Shown here: positions 8,448 through 15,996 of the stretch, piece by piece
Layout of the letters: each line of letters opens with the position of its first letter
Position numbering within the stretch: the first letter of the stretch is position 1
NCBI GenBank assembly: GCA_021203775.1
Contig: JAJQAO010000032.1
Coordinates: 1 to 38,716, forward strand
Source of the DNA: Phascolarctobacterium sp.
Lineage (GTDB): Bacteria > Bacillota > Negativicutes > Acidaminococcales > Acidaminococcaceae
Reading direction: 5' to 3'
DNA length: 38,716 nt
Notes under the pieces: model-generated
What the model saw: only the letters and a program-made list of their open reading frames with translations
Database searches by the model: none
What the model was told of the DNA's origin: nothing
Position numbers and translations under genes: made by a program

Positions 8448-8783
8448 TTAAATTTTGTGTTTTACGTGGTCCAGGGTCTGGTCAAAAAGAAGCAGGACAT
8501 GATCATCGTCTAAGGAATAGACAACTTCCTTACCTTCTTTGACGAATTTAACCAGGTTGGCTGCCCTGAGCAGGCGCAGCTGATGGGAAATTGCCGAATG
8601 GGTCATCTCAAGCGTGCTCGCGATACAGCCGACACAAAGTTCTCCGCGTGCCAGAAGGGAAAGAATACGGATACGGGTAGGATCGCTTAAAATTTTAAAA
8701 GTATCAGCCATGGGCTGGATATACTTTTCCATATCTTCTCCAGGCAGCGAAAGATTATATAGATGGGAATGTAATTTAGGCAT
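8448..8783 (-). CDS. ArsR/SmtB-family metal sensor, CzrA-like
   Basis: A 111-residue winged-helix repressor. The helix-turn-helix is ASTLEMTHSAISHQLRLLR (about 55-73), followed by the beta wing VKEGKEVVYSL. The C-terminal helix carries Asp93, His95, His106 and His109. That spacing (D-x-H, then 11, then 3) is the alpha-5 Zn(II)/Co(II) site known from CzrA. Cys50 and Cys53 in ELCVGC lie where alpha-3 sensors bind metal, so a second site is possible. It is the last gene of the minus-strand unit thiW-small membrane protein-regulator, 6 nt after the preceding gene, with GAAGGGG as ribosome site. Usually such a regulator controls its own operon, which makes the thiamine-precursor partner unexpected. 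Confidence 0.88.
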   Translation of the reverse strand: MPKLHSHLYNLSLPGEDMEKYIQPMADTFKILSDPTRIRILSLLARGELCVGCIASTLEMTHSAISHQLRLLRAANLVKFVKEGKEVVYSLDDDHVLLLFDQTLDHVKHKI

Positions 8784-8789
8784 GATATT

Positions 8790-9083
8790 TTACCCCTTCT
8801 TAATATATTTATTGTAGCCTTTGGAAAAAAAGTAAATCAGTATTGCATAGTAGATAAAGCCGCCAGTGGTCGTTTTAGCAATAAACCAGACAGGAAAAAG
8901 GAAAAAAGCGACGACAAGGAAAAGCAGCTGCGGTATGCAGGAAAGAAATCCTGCTGCTCCCTCTCTTTCCCACACGGAGGCAATTTTTGATGCGGCAAAA
9001 ACACTGTAGCGCGATGCAAAAATACCGAAACAGAAACCGCTGATGCCGTATAAAATATAATTTATAATTTCGTCAAAAGTCAT
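8790..9083 (-). CDS. Small membrane protein of unknown function
   Basis: A 97-residue protein I do not recognise. It has two or three likely membrane segments (about residues 8-24, 46-68 and 74-88), a charged stretch KIASVWEREG between the first two, and a Lys-rich tail. Start ATG at 9083, one nt after the thiW stop and preceded by AGGA inside the thiW end. A longer reading from 9161 would overlap thiW heavily and lacks support. Lying between an ECF substrate-binding component and a metal sensor, it could be a partner in transport, but nothing in the sequence proves this. Confidence 0.7.
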   Translation of the reverse strand: MTFDEIINYILYGISGFCFGIFASRYSVFAASKIASVWEREGAAGFLSCIPQLLFLVVAFFLFPVWFIAKTTTGGFIYYAILIYFFSKGYNKYIKKG

Positions 9084-9084
9084 A

Positions 9085-9576
9085 TTATTTAATCCTGCCG
9101 ATAAGAACTTGTTGCAGCAGGCGGCTTTTAAGCAGAAGTCCTGCCATAATACTACCGCCAATGGTGCTTATTAAAAATGGCGGAATGAAAAACCAGGCCG
9201 TTAGATTACTTTGCAGGAGGCTGGAAGCAAGAACCCAGGCAATCAAGCCGCCAAAGAAACCAGTACCGATTATTTCACCTGCCATTGCGGCAAGAATGAT
9301 ATTCATTTGCCGATAGGCAACTCCTGCAAGAAATGCTCCGACCATGCTGCCCGGAAAAGCTAAAATTGATCCTGTGCCCATCAGATTGCGAATCCAGGAT
9401 ATGGAAAAAGCAATGGCAACGCCATGCCATGGTCCTAGAAGAACTGCTGCAAGTACATTAATTGTATGTTGGACGGGAAAGCATTTTGACGCGCCGATAG
9501 GTATATATATTAAATGGGTACTTAAGATCCCGATTGATATCAGGACGGCCGATGCAGTGAGTTTCTGTAGTTTCAT
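9085..9576 (-). CDS. thiW: ThiW, ECF-type S component for a thiamine precursor
   Basis: A 163-residue integral membrane protein. It resembles ThiW, the substrate-binding (S) component of energy-coupling factor transporters, predicted to take up the thiazole precursor of thiamine. Recognisable blocks: SAVLISIGILSTHLIYIPIG, the conserved KCFPVQHTINVLAAVLLGPW, and RNLMGTGSILAFPGSMVGA. About five or six membrane helices are expected. The shared ECF ATPase/T subunits would be encoded elsewhere. Many thiW genes follow a TPP riboswitch, but none is recognisable here. Instead the leader has a short inverted repeat, and the operon ends with a CzrA-like metal sensor, so control by metal is possible. 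Confidence 0.88.
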   Translation of the reverse strand: MKLQKLTASAVLISIGILSTHLIYIPIGASKCFPVQHTINVLAAVLLGPWHGVAIAFSISWIRNLMGTGSILAFPGSMVGAFLAGVAYRQMNIILAAMAGEIIGTGFFGGLIAWVLASSLLQSNLTAWFFIPPFLISTIGGSIMAGLLLKSRLLQQVLIGRIK

Positions 9577-9586
9577 GTCTTATCCC

Positions 9587-9655
9587 GTTCATGTGAACAG
9601 TAGAGTATATTTTCCTTCATACTATAATTATACGCATTGCCGTGATTTGGCGCAA
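9587..9655 (-). promoter_or_regulatory. thiW promoter and leader inverted repeat
   Basis: On the minus strand, -35 TTGCGC (9650-9655) and -10 TATAAT (9627-9632) are 17 bp apart. Downstream, in the leader, GTTCA-TG-TGAAC (9587-9598) is an inverted repeat that could be an operator for the ArsR protein encoded at the end of the operon (inference). No CUGAGA-type TPP riboswitch core is present. Confidence 0.6.
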
Positions 9656-9723
9656 GAAATAAATGCAGGTAAACCCTCTTTTTTGTAGAATAATTATATT
9701 ATCCTGACGATTGGAGTGGAAAA

Positions 9724-10866
9724 ATGCAGGCTTTGCAGGGAATTAAAGTAACAGATTTTTCTAAATGGCTGCCGGGGCAGTACTGTGGTATGCTGCTTGG
9801 CGATTACGGAGCTGATGTAATAAAGGTGGAAGATTTAAATGGTGACGCTACACGCAAATTTTTCCCTGAAAAAATAAAGGGAATGAGTTACTGGCATCTT
9901 ATGATGAACCGTAACAAGCGTGGTTTCGCAGTCGACATAAAAAAGCCAGACGGGCGTAATGCGCTGCTGCGGCTCTTAAAGGATACCGACATTTTCCTTG
10001 AAGGGTTCCGCCCCGGATATTTAGCAGGGTACGGTCTTGATTACGCAGCCGTACGGAAAGTAAATCCGAAGATAATCTACTGCTCCATAACTGGGTTCGG
10101 GCAGGAAAGCCACAAACCAGCCCATGATCTTAATGTAGTGGGGCTTGCAGGACTGAACTTTCTTGATGATACGGGAGCAGCTTGTGTGCCTACTGTGCAG
10201 GTTTCCGCTCTTGGCAGTTCGCTGCATGCCTTAAGCGCCATAATGATGGCACTGCTTTTTCGTGAAAAGACAGGAGAGGGACAGTATCTTGATGTAAGCC
10301 TTTATTCTTCTGCACTCAGCATGCAGGTTACGGAAGCAAGCGGTTTTTGGGGTTGCATGGAAACGGGTACCAAGGGATTTGGCCGTGCCAGCCACTACTA
10401 TGATATTTACCGGACCAGAGACGGGCGCTATTTAACCATTGGCACTATAGAGCCAAAATTCTGGGAAAAAATGTGCACTCTGCTGGAATTAAAAGACCTT
10501 ATTCCCCGACAGTTCGATTTTGCGAATACAGATGAAATTAAGAAAAAAATAGCGGAAAAAATAGGAGAAAAGACTCTGGCTGAATGGCTTGACCTTATTG
10601 GAAATGAAGAATTCTGCGTAACGCCCGTATGTACGATAAAGGAAGCCCTTGAGAGCAGTCTTACAGATAAGGCGGGACTGAAGGCTGAAGAGAAAAGCGA
10701 TCTTGGTGTGATAAAATATCTAAAGGCACCGGTTAAATTTTCCCGTATGGAATGTAAAATTTCGCGGCGAGCACCGAAACTTGGTGAGCACACACCTGAA
10801 ATTTTGAGTGAATTGGGCTATAGCGGGGAAGAAATAGAAAAGCTCCGTGATCAGGGAGCCATTTAA
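9724..10866 (+). CDS. Class III CoA-transferase (CaiB/BaiF family)
   Basis: A 380-residue cytosolic enzyme that moves CoA between carboxylic acids, or (AMACR branch) racemises 2-methylacyl-CoA. The N-terminal family block LPGQYCGMLLGDYGADVIKVE, the CoA loop NRNKRGFAVDIKKPDGR and EGFRPG are clear. The catalytic Asp is most likely Asp135 in AHDLNVVGLAG, which reads more like the racemase branch (HDLN) than formyl-CoA transferase. The C-terminal part ends with the usual LGEHTPEILSELGYS. Ribosome site GGAGTGGA before ATG. It is 11 nt from the M48 protease gene, hence probably co-transcribed, though no functional link is obvious. Substrate unknown. Confidence 0.9.
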   Translation: MQALQGIKVTDFSKWLPGQYCGMLLGDYGADVIKVEDLNGDATRKFFPEKIKGMSYWHLMMNRNKRGFAVDIKKPDGRNALLRLLKDTDIFLEGFRPGYLAGYGLDYAAVRKVNPKIIYCSITGFGQESHKPAHDLNVVGLAGLNFLDDTGAACVPTVQVSALGSSLHALSAIMMALLFREKTGEGQYLDVSLYSSALSMQVTEASGFWGCMETGTKGFGRASHYYDIYRTRDGRYLTIGTIEPKFWEKMCTLLELKDLIPRQFDFANTDEIKKKIAEKIGEKTLAEWLDLIGNEEFCVTPVCTIKEALESSLTDKAGLKAEEKSDLGVIKYLKAPVKFSRMECKISRRAPKLGEHTPEILSELGYSGEEIEKLRDQGAI

Positions 10867-10877
10867 GGAGATTAATT

Positions 10878-11960
10878 ATGAAAAAACTTTTTCTTGCAAT
10901 AATATGCTGTTTCTGTCTGGCGGTGGGAATTGCTCCGCCTGCGGAAGCAGGAATGATCAGTAAGGATCAGGAAATTTCCATGGGGCGCGAAACAGGTAAG
11001 CAGCTGGAAGCCCAGTACGGCATTGTGCAGGATTCCGCCATGCAGGCACGTGTTAATCGTATAGGTCAGAGCATTGTCAAGGTATGCGGCAGGCAGGATC
11101 TTGACTACTCTTTTACGGTTTTAAACAGCAATGAGGTCAACGCAATGGCGTGTCCGGGCGGGTTTGTTTATGTGTTCAAAGGACTTCTTGACTACATGCC
11201 TAGCGATATGGAACTTGCAGGAGTTTTAGGACATGAAGTCGGGCACGTTGTGAAAAAACATACGGTGCACCAGATAGAAAAGCAGCTGTGGACAACGCTT
11301 CTTCTTATTGCTGCCACACAAGGAGAGGCCATGGGGCTTGTTTCCGTAGCCCAGCAGGCGCTTATGGCAGGTTATTCCAGGGCGGATGAACGTGCTGCGG
11401 ATAAGGAGGGATTTTATAATTCACTGAATGCAGGCTATAATCCTTACAGCATGCTGATAGCCGTCTATAAGCTGGAAGATTTGTCAGCACAACAGGGGAA
11501 TCCCGGGTACGGAGTATTTTCCAGTCATCCGGAACCTGAGGCGCGTGTCAGGAATGTGACCAAGCTCACCGATAAGCTGAACATATACCCTAGAGTATCG
11601 GTTACTGAAGATGAAAAAACTGCAACGGTAAAAGAAGGGGACTGGACTTTTAATATCAGCCACAGCATCGGCAATACTAAAGCCAGGTACAGGGCCTATA
11701 TGCTTGCAGGGTCCTTATGGGTCGCGCGCCAGCGCGGGAAAATAAATCCCAATCATTTCGTGGTTTATGATCATGGTAACACCGCCGATATCTATTATGA
11801 CGATATCCAGCTGCTGACACTCTATAATCAGGATGCCGCAGGGTTTGGCAGCGCAGGAAATTATGCTGCAGCATGCGCCAATATGTTGCGCGACTGGGCG
11901 GAAATAGCAAATGCTGAGCCGTCCGACAAAAGTTCAAAAAAAATAGATAAAAATAGATAA
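10878..11960 (+). CDS. M48-family metalloprotease, exported
   Basis: A 360-residue zinc metallopeptidase. A signal peptide of about 25 residues ends near AEA. The catalytic motif HEVGH is at 119-123 (AGVLGHEVGHVVKKH), and the third ligand is Glu171 in YSRADERAADKEG. Upstream, NAMACPGGFVYVFKGLLD is the typical M48 active-site strand. The family (BepA/LoiP/YcaL type) acts in envelope protein quality control, which fits an exported enzyme in a diderm Negativicute, if that is the host. The C-terminal 120 residues are not recognisable. The start has AAGGAG 7 nt upstream. Confidence 0.9.
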   Translation: MKKLFLAIICCFCLAVGIAPPAEAGMISKDQEISMGRETGKQLEAQYGIVQDSAMQARVNRIGQSIVKVCGRQDLDYSFTVLNSNEVNAMACPGGFVYVFKGLLDYMPSDMELAGVLGHEVGHVVKKHTVHQIEKQLWTTLLLIAATQGEAMGLVSVAQQALMAGYSRADERAADKEGFYNSLNAGYNPYSMLIAVYKLEDLSAQQGNPGYGVFSSHPEPEARVRNVTKLTDKLNIYPRVSVTEDEKTATVKEGDWTFNISHSIGNTKARYRAYMLAGSLWVARQRGKINPNHFVVYDHGNTADIYYDDIQLLTLYNQDAAGFGSAGNYAAACANMLRDWAEIANAEPSDKSSKKIDKNR

Positions 11961-11976
11961 TAAATAAAGAAAAATA

Positions 11977-12014
11977 AAAAGCATCCCGTTACTTTTTTGT
12001 AACGGGATGCTTTT
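11977..12014. terminator. Terminator between the M48 gene and the ABC operon
   Basis: A 16-bp stem (11977-11992 with 11999-12014) with a T6 loop. The trailing T tract is better on the minus strand, so it mainly ends the ABC transporter operon and also blocks read-through from the protease gene. Confidence 0.85.
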
Positions 12015-12023
12015 GCTGTCCAA

Positions 12024-13094
12024 TTATTCGTCGGCTTTGTACCAGAAAGGTCGTTTAAAGCAGAGATAGCAGTTTTCTCCAGTTTCGGGACCTGGATCCC
12101 TGCGACCTATTTGTACACGGACTTCCTGATCCCCTATTTTTATCAGATAATCGACAATTTCTCCGAGGAAAGCCTTACGGAGTACCGTTCCGTGAACTCC
12201 GGCAGGATCATCCGCACTGGTGAATTTTATTTCCTTAGGACGGCTGGCTAAGCTGAAAACAGCTTCACCTTTCATCCTGTCAGGAATTTTAATACCGGCC
12301 GGCAGAGGATGTTCCGAGCCTTTAATAAATGCCTTACCGTCACTCCAGACAACATCAGTAAAGCTTGAAACGCCGATGAAGCTGAAGACGAACTTATTGG
12401 CCGGGTTGTTATAAACATCAAGCGGACTATCAATCTGCTGCACTACGCCAAGCTTCATGACCAGAATGCGGTCGGAAAGGGCCATAGCTTCAGCTTGGTC
12501 ATGAGTTACGTAAATAATGGAAAAACCGTATTTCTTTTGCAGGTCCTTAATTTCAAAACGCATTTCCTCACGCAGGTGCGGATCAAGACTGGAGAGTGGC
12601 TCATCAAGAAGCATTACGTCAGGATTTATTGCCAGGGCGCGGGCCAGGGCAACACGTTGCTTGCCGCCGCCGGAAAGATCGGCCGGACTGCCGTCAGCTG
12701 CTTTTAAAAGATTAGTAGCTGTCAGAGCATCTTTGGTGCGCTGATCAATTTCTGTTTTCGACAGGCCGCGGAGGCGCAGCGGAAAGGCAACGTTTTCGTA
12801 AACGGACATATGGGGCCATACGGCGAAAGCCTGGAAAACCATGCCAAAGTTACGGTTTTCAGGAGGGGTATAATGGTGTTTTTTAGGTGATGAGAGAAGC
12901 TTGTCACCTACCCATACTTCGCCGTCCGTCAAATCCTCGAAGCCTGCTACCATGCGCAGCGTAGTGGTTTTGCCGCAGCCGGATGGTCCGAGCATGGAAA
13001 AGCATTCGCCTTTGCCTACTTCAAGGTTTAAATTATTTACGGCAGTAACATCGCCAAACTGTTTGGTAACATTTATTAAACGAATGTATGACAT
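12024..13094 (-). CDS. ABC importer ATPase 2 (FbpC/PotA-like) with altered signature motif
   Basis: A 356-residue ABC ATPase of the iron/spermidine/sugar-phosphate importer class. Walker A GPSGCGKTT (36-44), Q-loop FQAFAVWPH, Walker B VMLLDEPLSSLD (160-171), and H-loop YVTHDQAEA are normal. The C-terminal third (about 245-356) is a TOBE-like regulatory domain. Odd: the signature reads LSGGGKQR (140-147), with Gly144 (codon at 12663-12665) in place of the usual Gln of LSGGQ. It is the last gene of the operon, 5 nt after the permease, and the second ATPase of that operon. It may form a heterodimer with ATPase 1. Confidence 0.93.
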   Translation of the reverse strand: MSYIRLINVTKQFGDVTAVNNLNLEVGKGECFSMLGPSGCGKTTTLRMVAGFEDLTDGEVWVGDKLLSSPKKHHYTPPENRNFGMVFQAFAVWPHMSVYENVAFPLRLRGLSKTEIDQRTKDALTATNLLKAADGSPADLSGGGKQRVALARALAINPDVMLLDEPLSSLDPHLREEMRFEIKDLQKKYGFSIIYVTHDQAEAMALSDRILVMKLGVVQQIDSPLDVYNNPANKFVFSFIGVSSFTDVVWSDGKAFIKGSEHPLPAGIKIPDRMKGEAVFSLASRPKEIKFTSADDPAGVHGTVLRKAFLGEIVDYLIKIGDQEVRVQIGRRDPGPETGENCYLCFKRPFWYKADE

Positions 13095-13099
13095 GACGA

Positions 13100-14797
13100 T
13101 TATTCACCTGCCTTCTTGGTAAAATGATTGATGAGGCTCTGGCCTACAACGATTATAACAAGTGCCACGCCTGCAAGGGCAGTGGACATAACTGTTTCGC
13201 CGTCTTCATTAAGAGTGTATATGGCAACACCGATGGTCCTTGTAGTAGGAGCATACAGCATAATGGAAACAGTCAGTTCGCGCAGGGCTGGCAGGAAGAT
13301 AAGGAAAAAGGCGGAAATCATGCCTGGGCGTACCAAGGGGACAACGATATCCTTTAAGGACTGCCACATGGTTGCACCGCAGGAGCGGGATGCTTCCATT
13401 AAGGAGTCATGCACCTGTTCTAAAGCTGCCGAGTTTGCCTTTAGTGAAAAAGCCATATAGCGCGCTATGTAGGATACGAGAATGATCCAGATCGTATTGT
13501 AAATATTGATACCGAATTGACCGCTCCAGGCAAGAATTACACCAAGGGCGATAACGGAGCCTGGTACGGAGAAGGGAAGCATGCCGAGAAATTCCAGGAT
13601 GCCTTTGCCTCTAACCTTCATCTTTACAATTACGTAGGAAATCATAACGCCGGCAAACATTGTGATAAGTGCTGCCGCAAGACCTAAGGTTACACTGTTA
13701 AAGATGGCGTCTTTAGTTACCTCATATTCGAAAAGAACGTATTTATAATTATTCAAAGAAAGGTTTTCCCAAGTGAGCGGCAAGCCGTATGTGGCAACGC
13801 CGCCGACAAGGAAAATAACTATTGTCGGAAGCACAATGGTAAAACCGATATATGCCAGGCAGAAAATAAGGAGCGGGTAGCGCAGACCGCGCAGTTTAAG
13901 TTCCATAGGACGGAAACTCTTGCCGCCGATGATCTGGTAATGGCCGCGGCTCAGTATTTTCTGCTGCCCCCAGATAATTATAGCGGCGGAAACGATAAGT
14001 ACCGTGGAAAGTACCGTACCCGTACGAATGGATTCAAAACTGCCGGCACTCTGGTGGATCTTTTCGTAGATAAGGGTCGGGATATTATAAATACCCTGTT
14101 CAATACCTAAAACCGCAACTGTACCAAAATGTGCCATGGAATAAAGCATTATAAGGAGTGCACCGGACATAATGGACGGAAGTACTAGGGGAATTGTAAT
14201 TTTTCTTGTAATAGTCAGAAGACCGGCTCCTGAAATACGCGCAGATTCCTCAAGAGTCGGGTCCATACGTTCCAGAGCACCGCAAACCTGAATAAAGACG
14301 AAGGGAAAGAGGTACATTACCTCAACCGCGCTGATGCCTACATAGCTATAGATGTTAAAGACTGGTTCCGTCAAACCGAAAGTATCCATGAAGAAGCGGT
14401 TGATATAACCGGAATATGGTGAAAGCAGCATCTTCCAGGCCAAGGCACCGATAAATGATGGTAGCATGAAAGGTACGAGGAACAGGCTCTTCATAAATGT
14501 TTTGTACGGCAGGTCTGTTCTTGTAACCAGCCAGGCAAAGAATGTGCCGACTATGGTACTGCCAATGGTAGTCATACTGGCAATCAAAACCGAGTTTGTA
14601 AGCGCTTTAAAAGTTTCAGAATCCGTCAGCACCCTGTAGAAATCAAGGCTGTTGAATTCACCGTTAACAAAGAAGGCATTGAACAAAATGAGGATTACCG
14701 GCCAGGCTACGAAAATAACCAGTACCGCGATAGAGATGAGAAGAATAAGCTGGGCTACGCCAAAGCCGCTGTCTTTTTTAATAGTGCCAGAGCTCAT
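13100..14797 (-). CDS. ABC importer permease, fused two-domain (FbpB-like)
   Basis: A 565-residue membrane protein in which two permease halves are fused, about twelve transmembrane helices in all, as in FbpB/AfuB/ThiP-type systems. Each half carries the cytoplasmic EAA loop that docks the ATPase: EESARISGAGLLTITRKITIPL in the first and EASRSCGATMWQSLKDIVVPL in the second. The two loops differ, so each half could dock a different ATPase. The start overlaps the stop of ATPase 1 by 4 nt and the end lies 5 nt before ATPase 2. Substrate not determined. Confidence 0.93.
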   Translation of the reverse strand: MSSGTIKKDSGFGVAQLILLISIAVLVIFVAWPVILILFNAFFVNGEFNSLDFYRVLTDSETFKALTNSVLIASMTTIGSTIVGTFFAWLVTRTDLPYKTFMKSLFLVPFMLPSFIGALAWKMLLSPYSGYINRFFMDTFGLTEPVFNIYSYVGISAVEVMYLFPFVFIQVCGALERMDPTLEESARISGAGLLTITRKITIPLVLPSIMSGALLIMLYSMAHFGTVAVLGIEQGIYNIPTLIYEKIHQSAGSFESIRTGTVLSTVLIVSAAIIIWGQQKILSRGHYQIIGGKSFRPMELKLRGLRYPLLIFCLAYIGFTIVLPTIVIFLVGGVATYGLPLTWENLSLNNYKYVLFEYEVTKDAIFNSVTLGLAAALITMFAGVMISYVIVKMKVRGKGILEFLGMLPFSVPGSVIALGVILAWSGQFGINIYNTIWIILVSYIARYMAFSLKANSAALEQVHDSLMEASRSCGATMWQSLKDIVVPLVRPGMISAFFLIFLPALRELTVSIMLYAPTTRTIGVAIYTLNEDGETVMSTALAGVALVIIVVGQSLINHFTKKAGE

Positions 14798-15888
14798 ATG
14801 CTTTCCACCTCCTTCAGCTGTGCGGCATCAAACCAGAGCAGGTTGCGGAAGCTTATATAACATTCCTCACCTTCCGTGAACATGAGGTTCTCATTAATGG
14901 CCTGTTGCGTTTCAAGTTCGGTGCGCATGTTTTCACCGTCTATTTCAATCATATAGTCCATGGTATCGCCGAGGAAATTGGCACGTTTGATAATGCCTTT
15001 AAGGCCAGGACCACTGCGGCTTATCTGAGCATCTGATGGGCGGAAGCCCACTACCCAGTTTTCTGCTGTGCCCGAAGGACCATCCCATGGAAGCTGCTGA
15101 GTGCCAGTGCCTACGAAGTATTTCCCCTGCTCCTTCCGAATATGAAGGAAATTGGCAATACCCATGAATTTAAAAATAAACAGATCCTTAGGCTGTTCAA
15201 AAATTTCATAAGGAGTACCAATCTGGCGGATATAGCCTTTGTCATCCATAATGGCTATTCTGTCCGAGATGGCAAGGGCAACTTCCTGGTCATGGGTCAC
15301 ATAAAGGACGGTAATGCCAAATTCCCGTTGCAGTGCTTTAATTTCAAAACGCATTTCTTCGCGCAGATTTGCATCAAGATTTGAAAGCGGTTCATCAAGC
15401 AGCATTACGGAAGGGTCGGCTACCAGGGCACGGGCCAGGGCAACACGCTGCTGCTGCCCACCTGAAAGTTCAGACGGAAGACGTTTGTCGAGTCCTTTCA
15501 TGCCCACCACTTCAATCATCCTCATAACGAGCTTATTAATTTCTTCTTTGGGACGCTTTTCCATTTTTAAAGGGTAAGCGATGTTTTCGTAAACCGTCAT
15601 GTGTGGCCATACGGCATAATCCTGGAAAACAATACCCAGACCGCGGCGTTCGGGAGGAATATATTCACCGCTGGAGCTGTCGGTAACAACGGTATTATCA
15701 ATGCATATTTTACCGGCTTCCGGCACTTCATGTCCTGCCAGCAGGCGGATAAGGGTAGTCTTACCGCATCCGGAAGGACCCAAAAGGGTGAAACACTCGC
15801 CTTTTTGAATACCCAAGTCAAGGTTCTGCAGAACATGATGGTCAGCATAACTTTTGGCTACGCCTTCAATCGTGATGATATTTTCCAT
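14794..15888 (-). CDS. ABC importer ATPase 1 (FbpC-like)
   Basis: A 364-residue ABC ATPase with the canonical set: Walker A GPSGCGKTT, Q-loop FQDYAVWPH, signature LSGGQQQRVALARAL, Walker B VMLLDEPLSNLD, H-loop YVTHDQ, then a TOBE-like C-terminal domain. Start ATG at 15888, because AGGAGG is 7 nt upstream; a reading from 15948 would run through the intergenic hairpin. It is clearly a paralogue of the ATPase encoded at 12.0-13.1 kb but keeps the consensus signature. It is separated from the upstream binding-protein gene by a strong hairpin. Confidence 0.93.
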   Translation of the reverse strand: MENIITIEGVAKSYADHHVLQNLDLGIQKGECFTLLGPSGCGKTTLIRLLAGHEVPEAGKICIDNTVVTDSSSGEYIPPERRGLGIVFQDYAVWPHMTVYENIAYPLKMEKRPKEEINKLVMRMIEVVGMKGLDKRLPSELSGGQQQRVALARALVADPSVMLLDEPLSNLDANLREEMRFEIKALQREFGITVLYVTHDQEVALAISDRIAIMDDKGYIRQIGTPYEIFEQPKDLFIFKFMGIANFLHIRKEQGKYFVGTGTQQLPWDGPSGTAENWVVGFRPSDAQISRSGPGLKGIIKRANFLGDTMDYMIEIDGENMRTELETQQAINENLMFTEGEECYISFRNLLWFDAAQLKEVESI

Positions 15889-15902
15889 AAATAACCTCCT
15901 GA

Positions 15903-15975
15903 AAGCTGTTATTGCAAAAATGGCAGAACAGGTTTTCTGTTCTGCCATTTTGTAAGCATGTATTGCTAACAGCTT
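15903..15975 (-). terminator. Intra-operon hairpin between binding protein and transporter genes
   Basis: Inner stem of 15 bp: 15917-15931 pairs with 15937-15951, with a T tract following on the minus strand. Outer arms AAGCTGTTA (15903-15911) and TAACAGCTT (15967-15975) also pair. Placed after the binding-protein gene, it likely lets most transcripts stop there or protects their 3' ends. The binding protein would then exceed the membrane parts, a common pattern in ABC operons. Confidence 0.75.
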
Positions 15976-15996
15976 AAAGTAATACCTGTCGACAGA

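Noticed and set aside
9577-9660. TPP riboswitch upstream of thiW
   Set aside because: No CUGAGA or ACCUGAUC-like core on the minus strand of this short leader.
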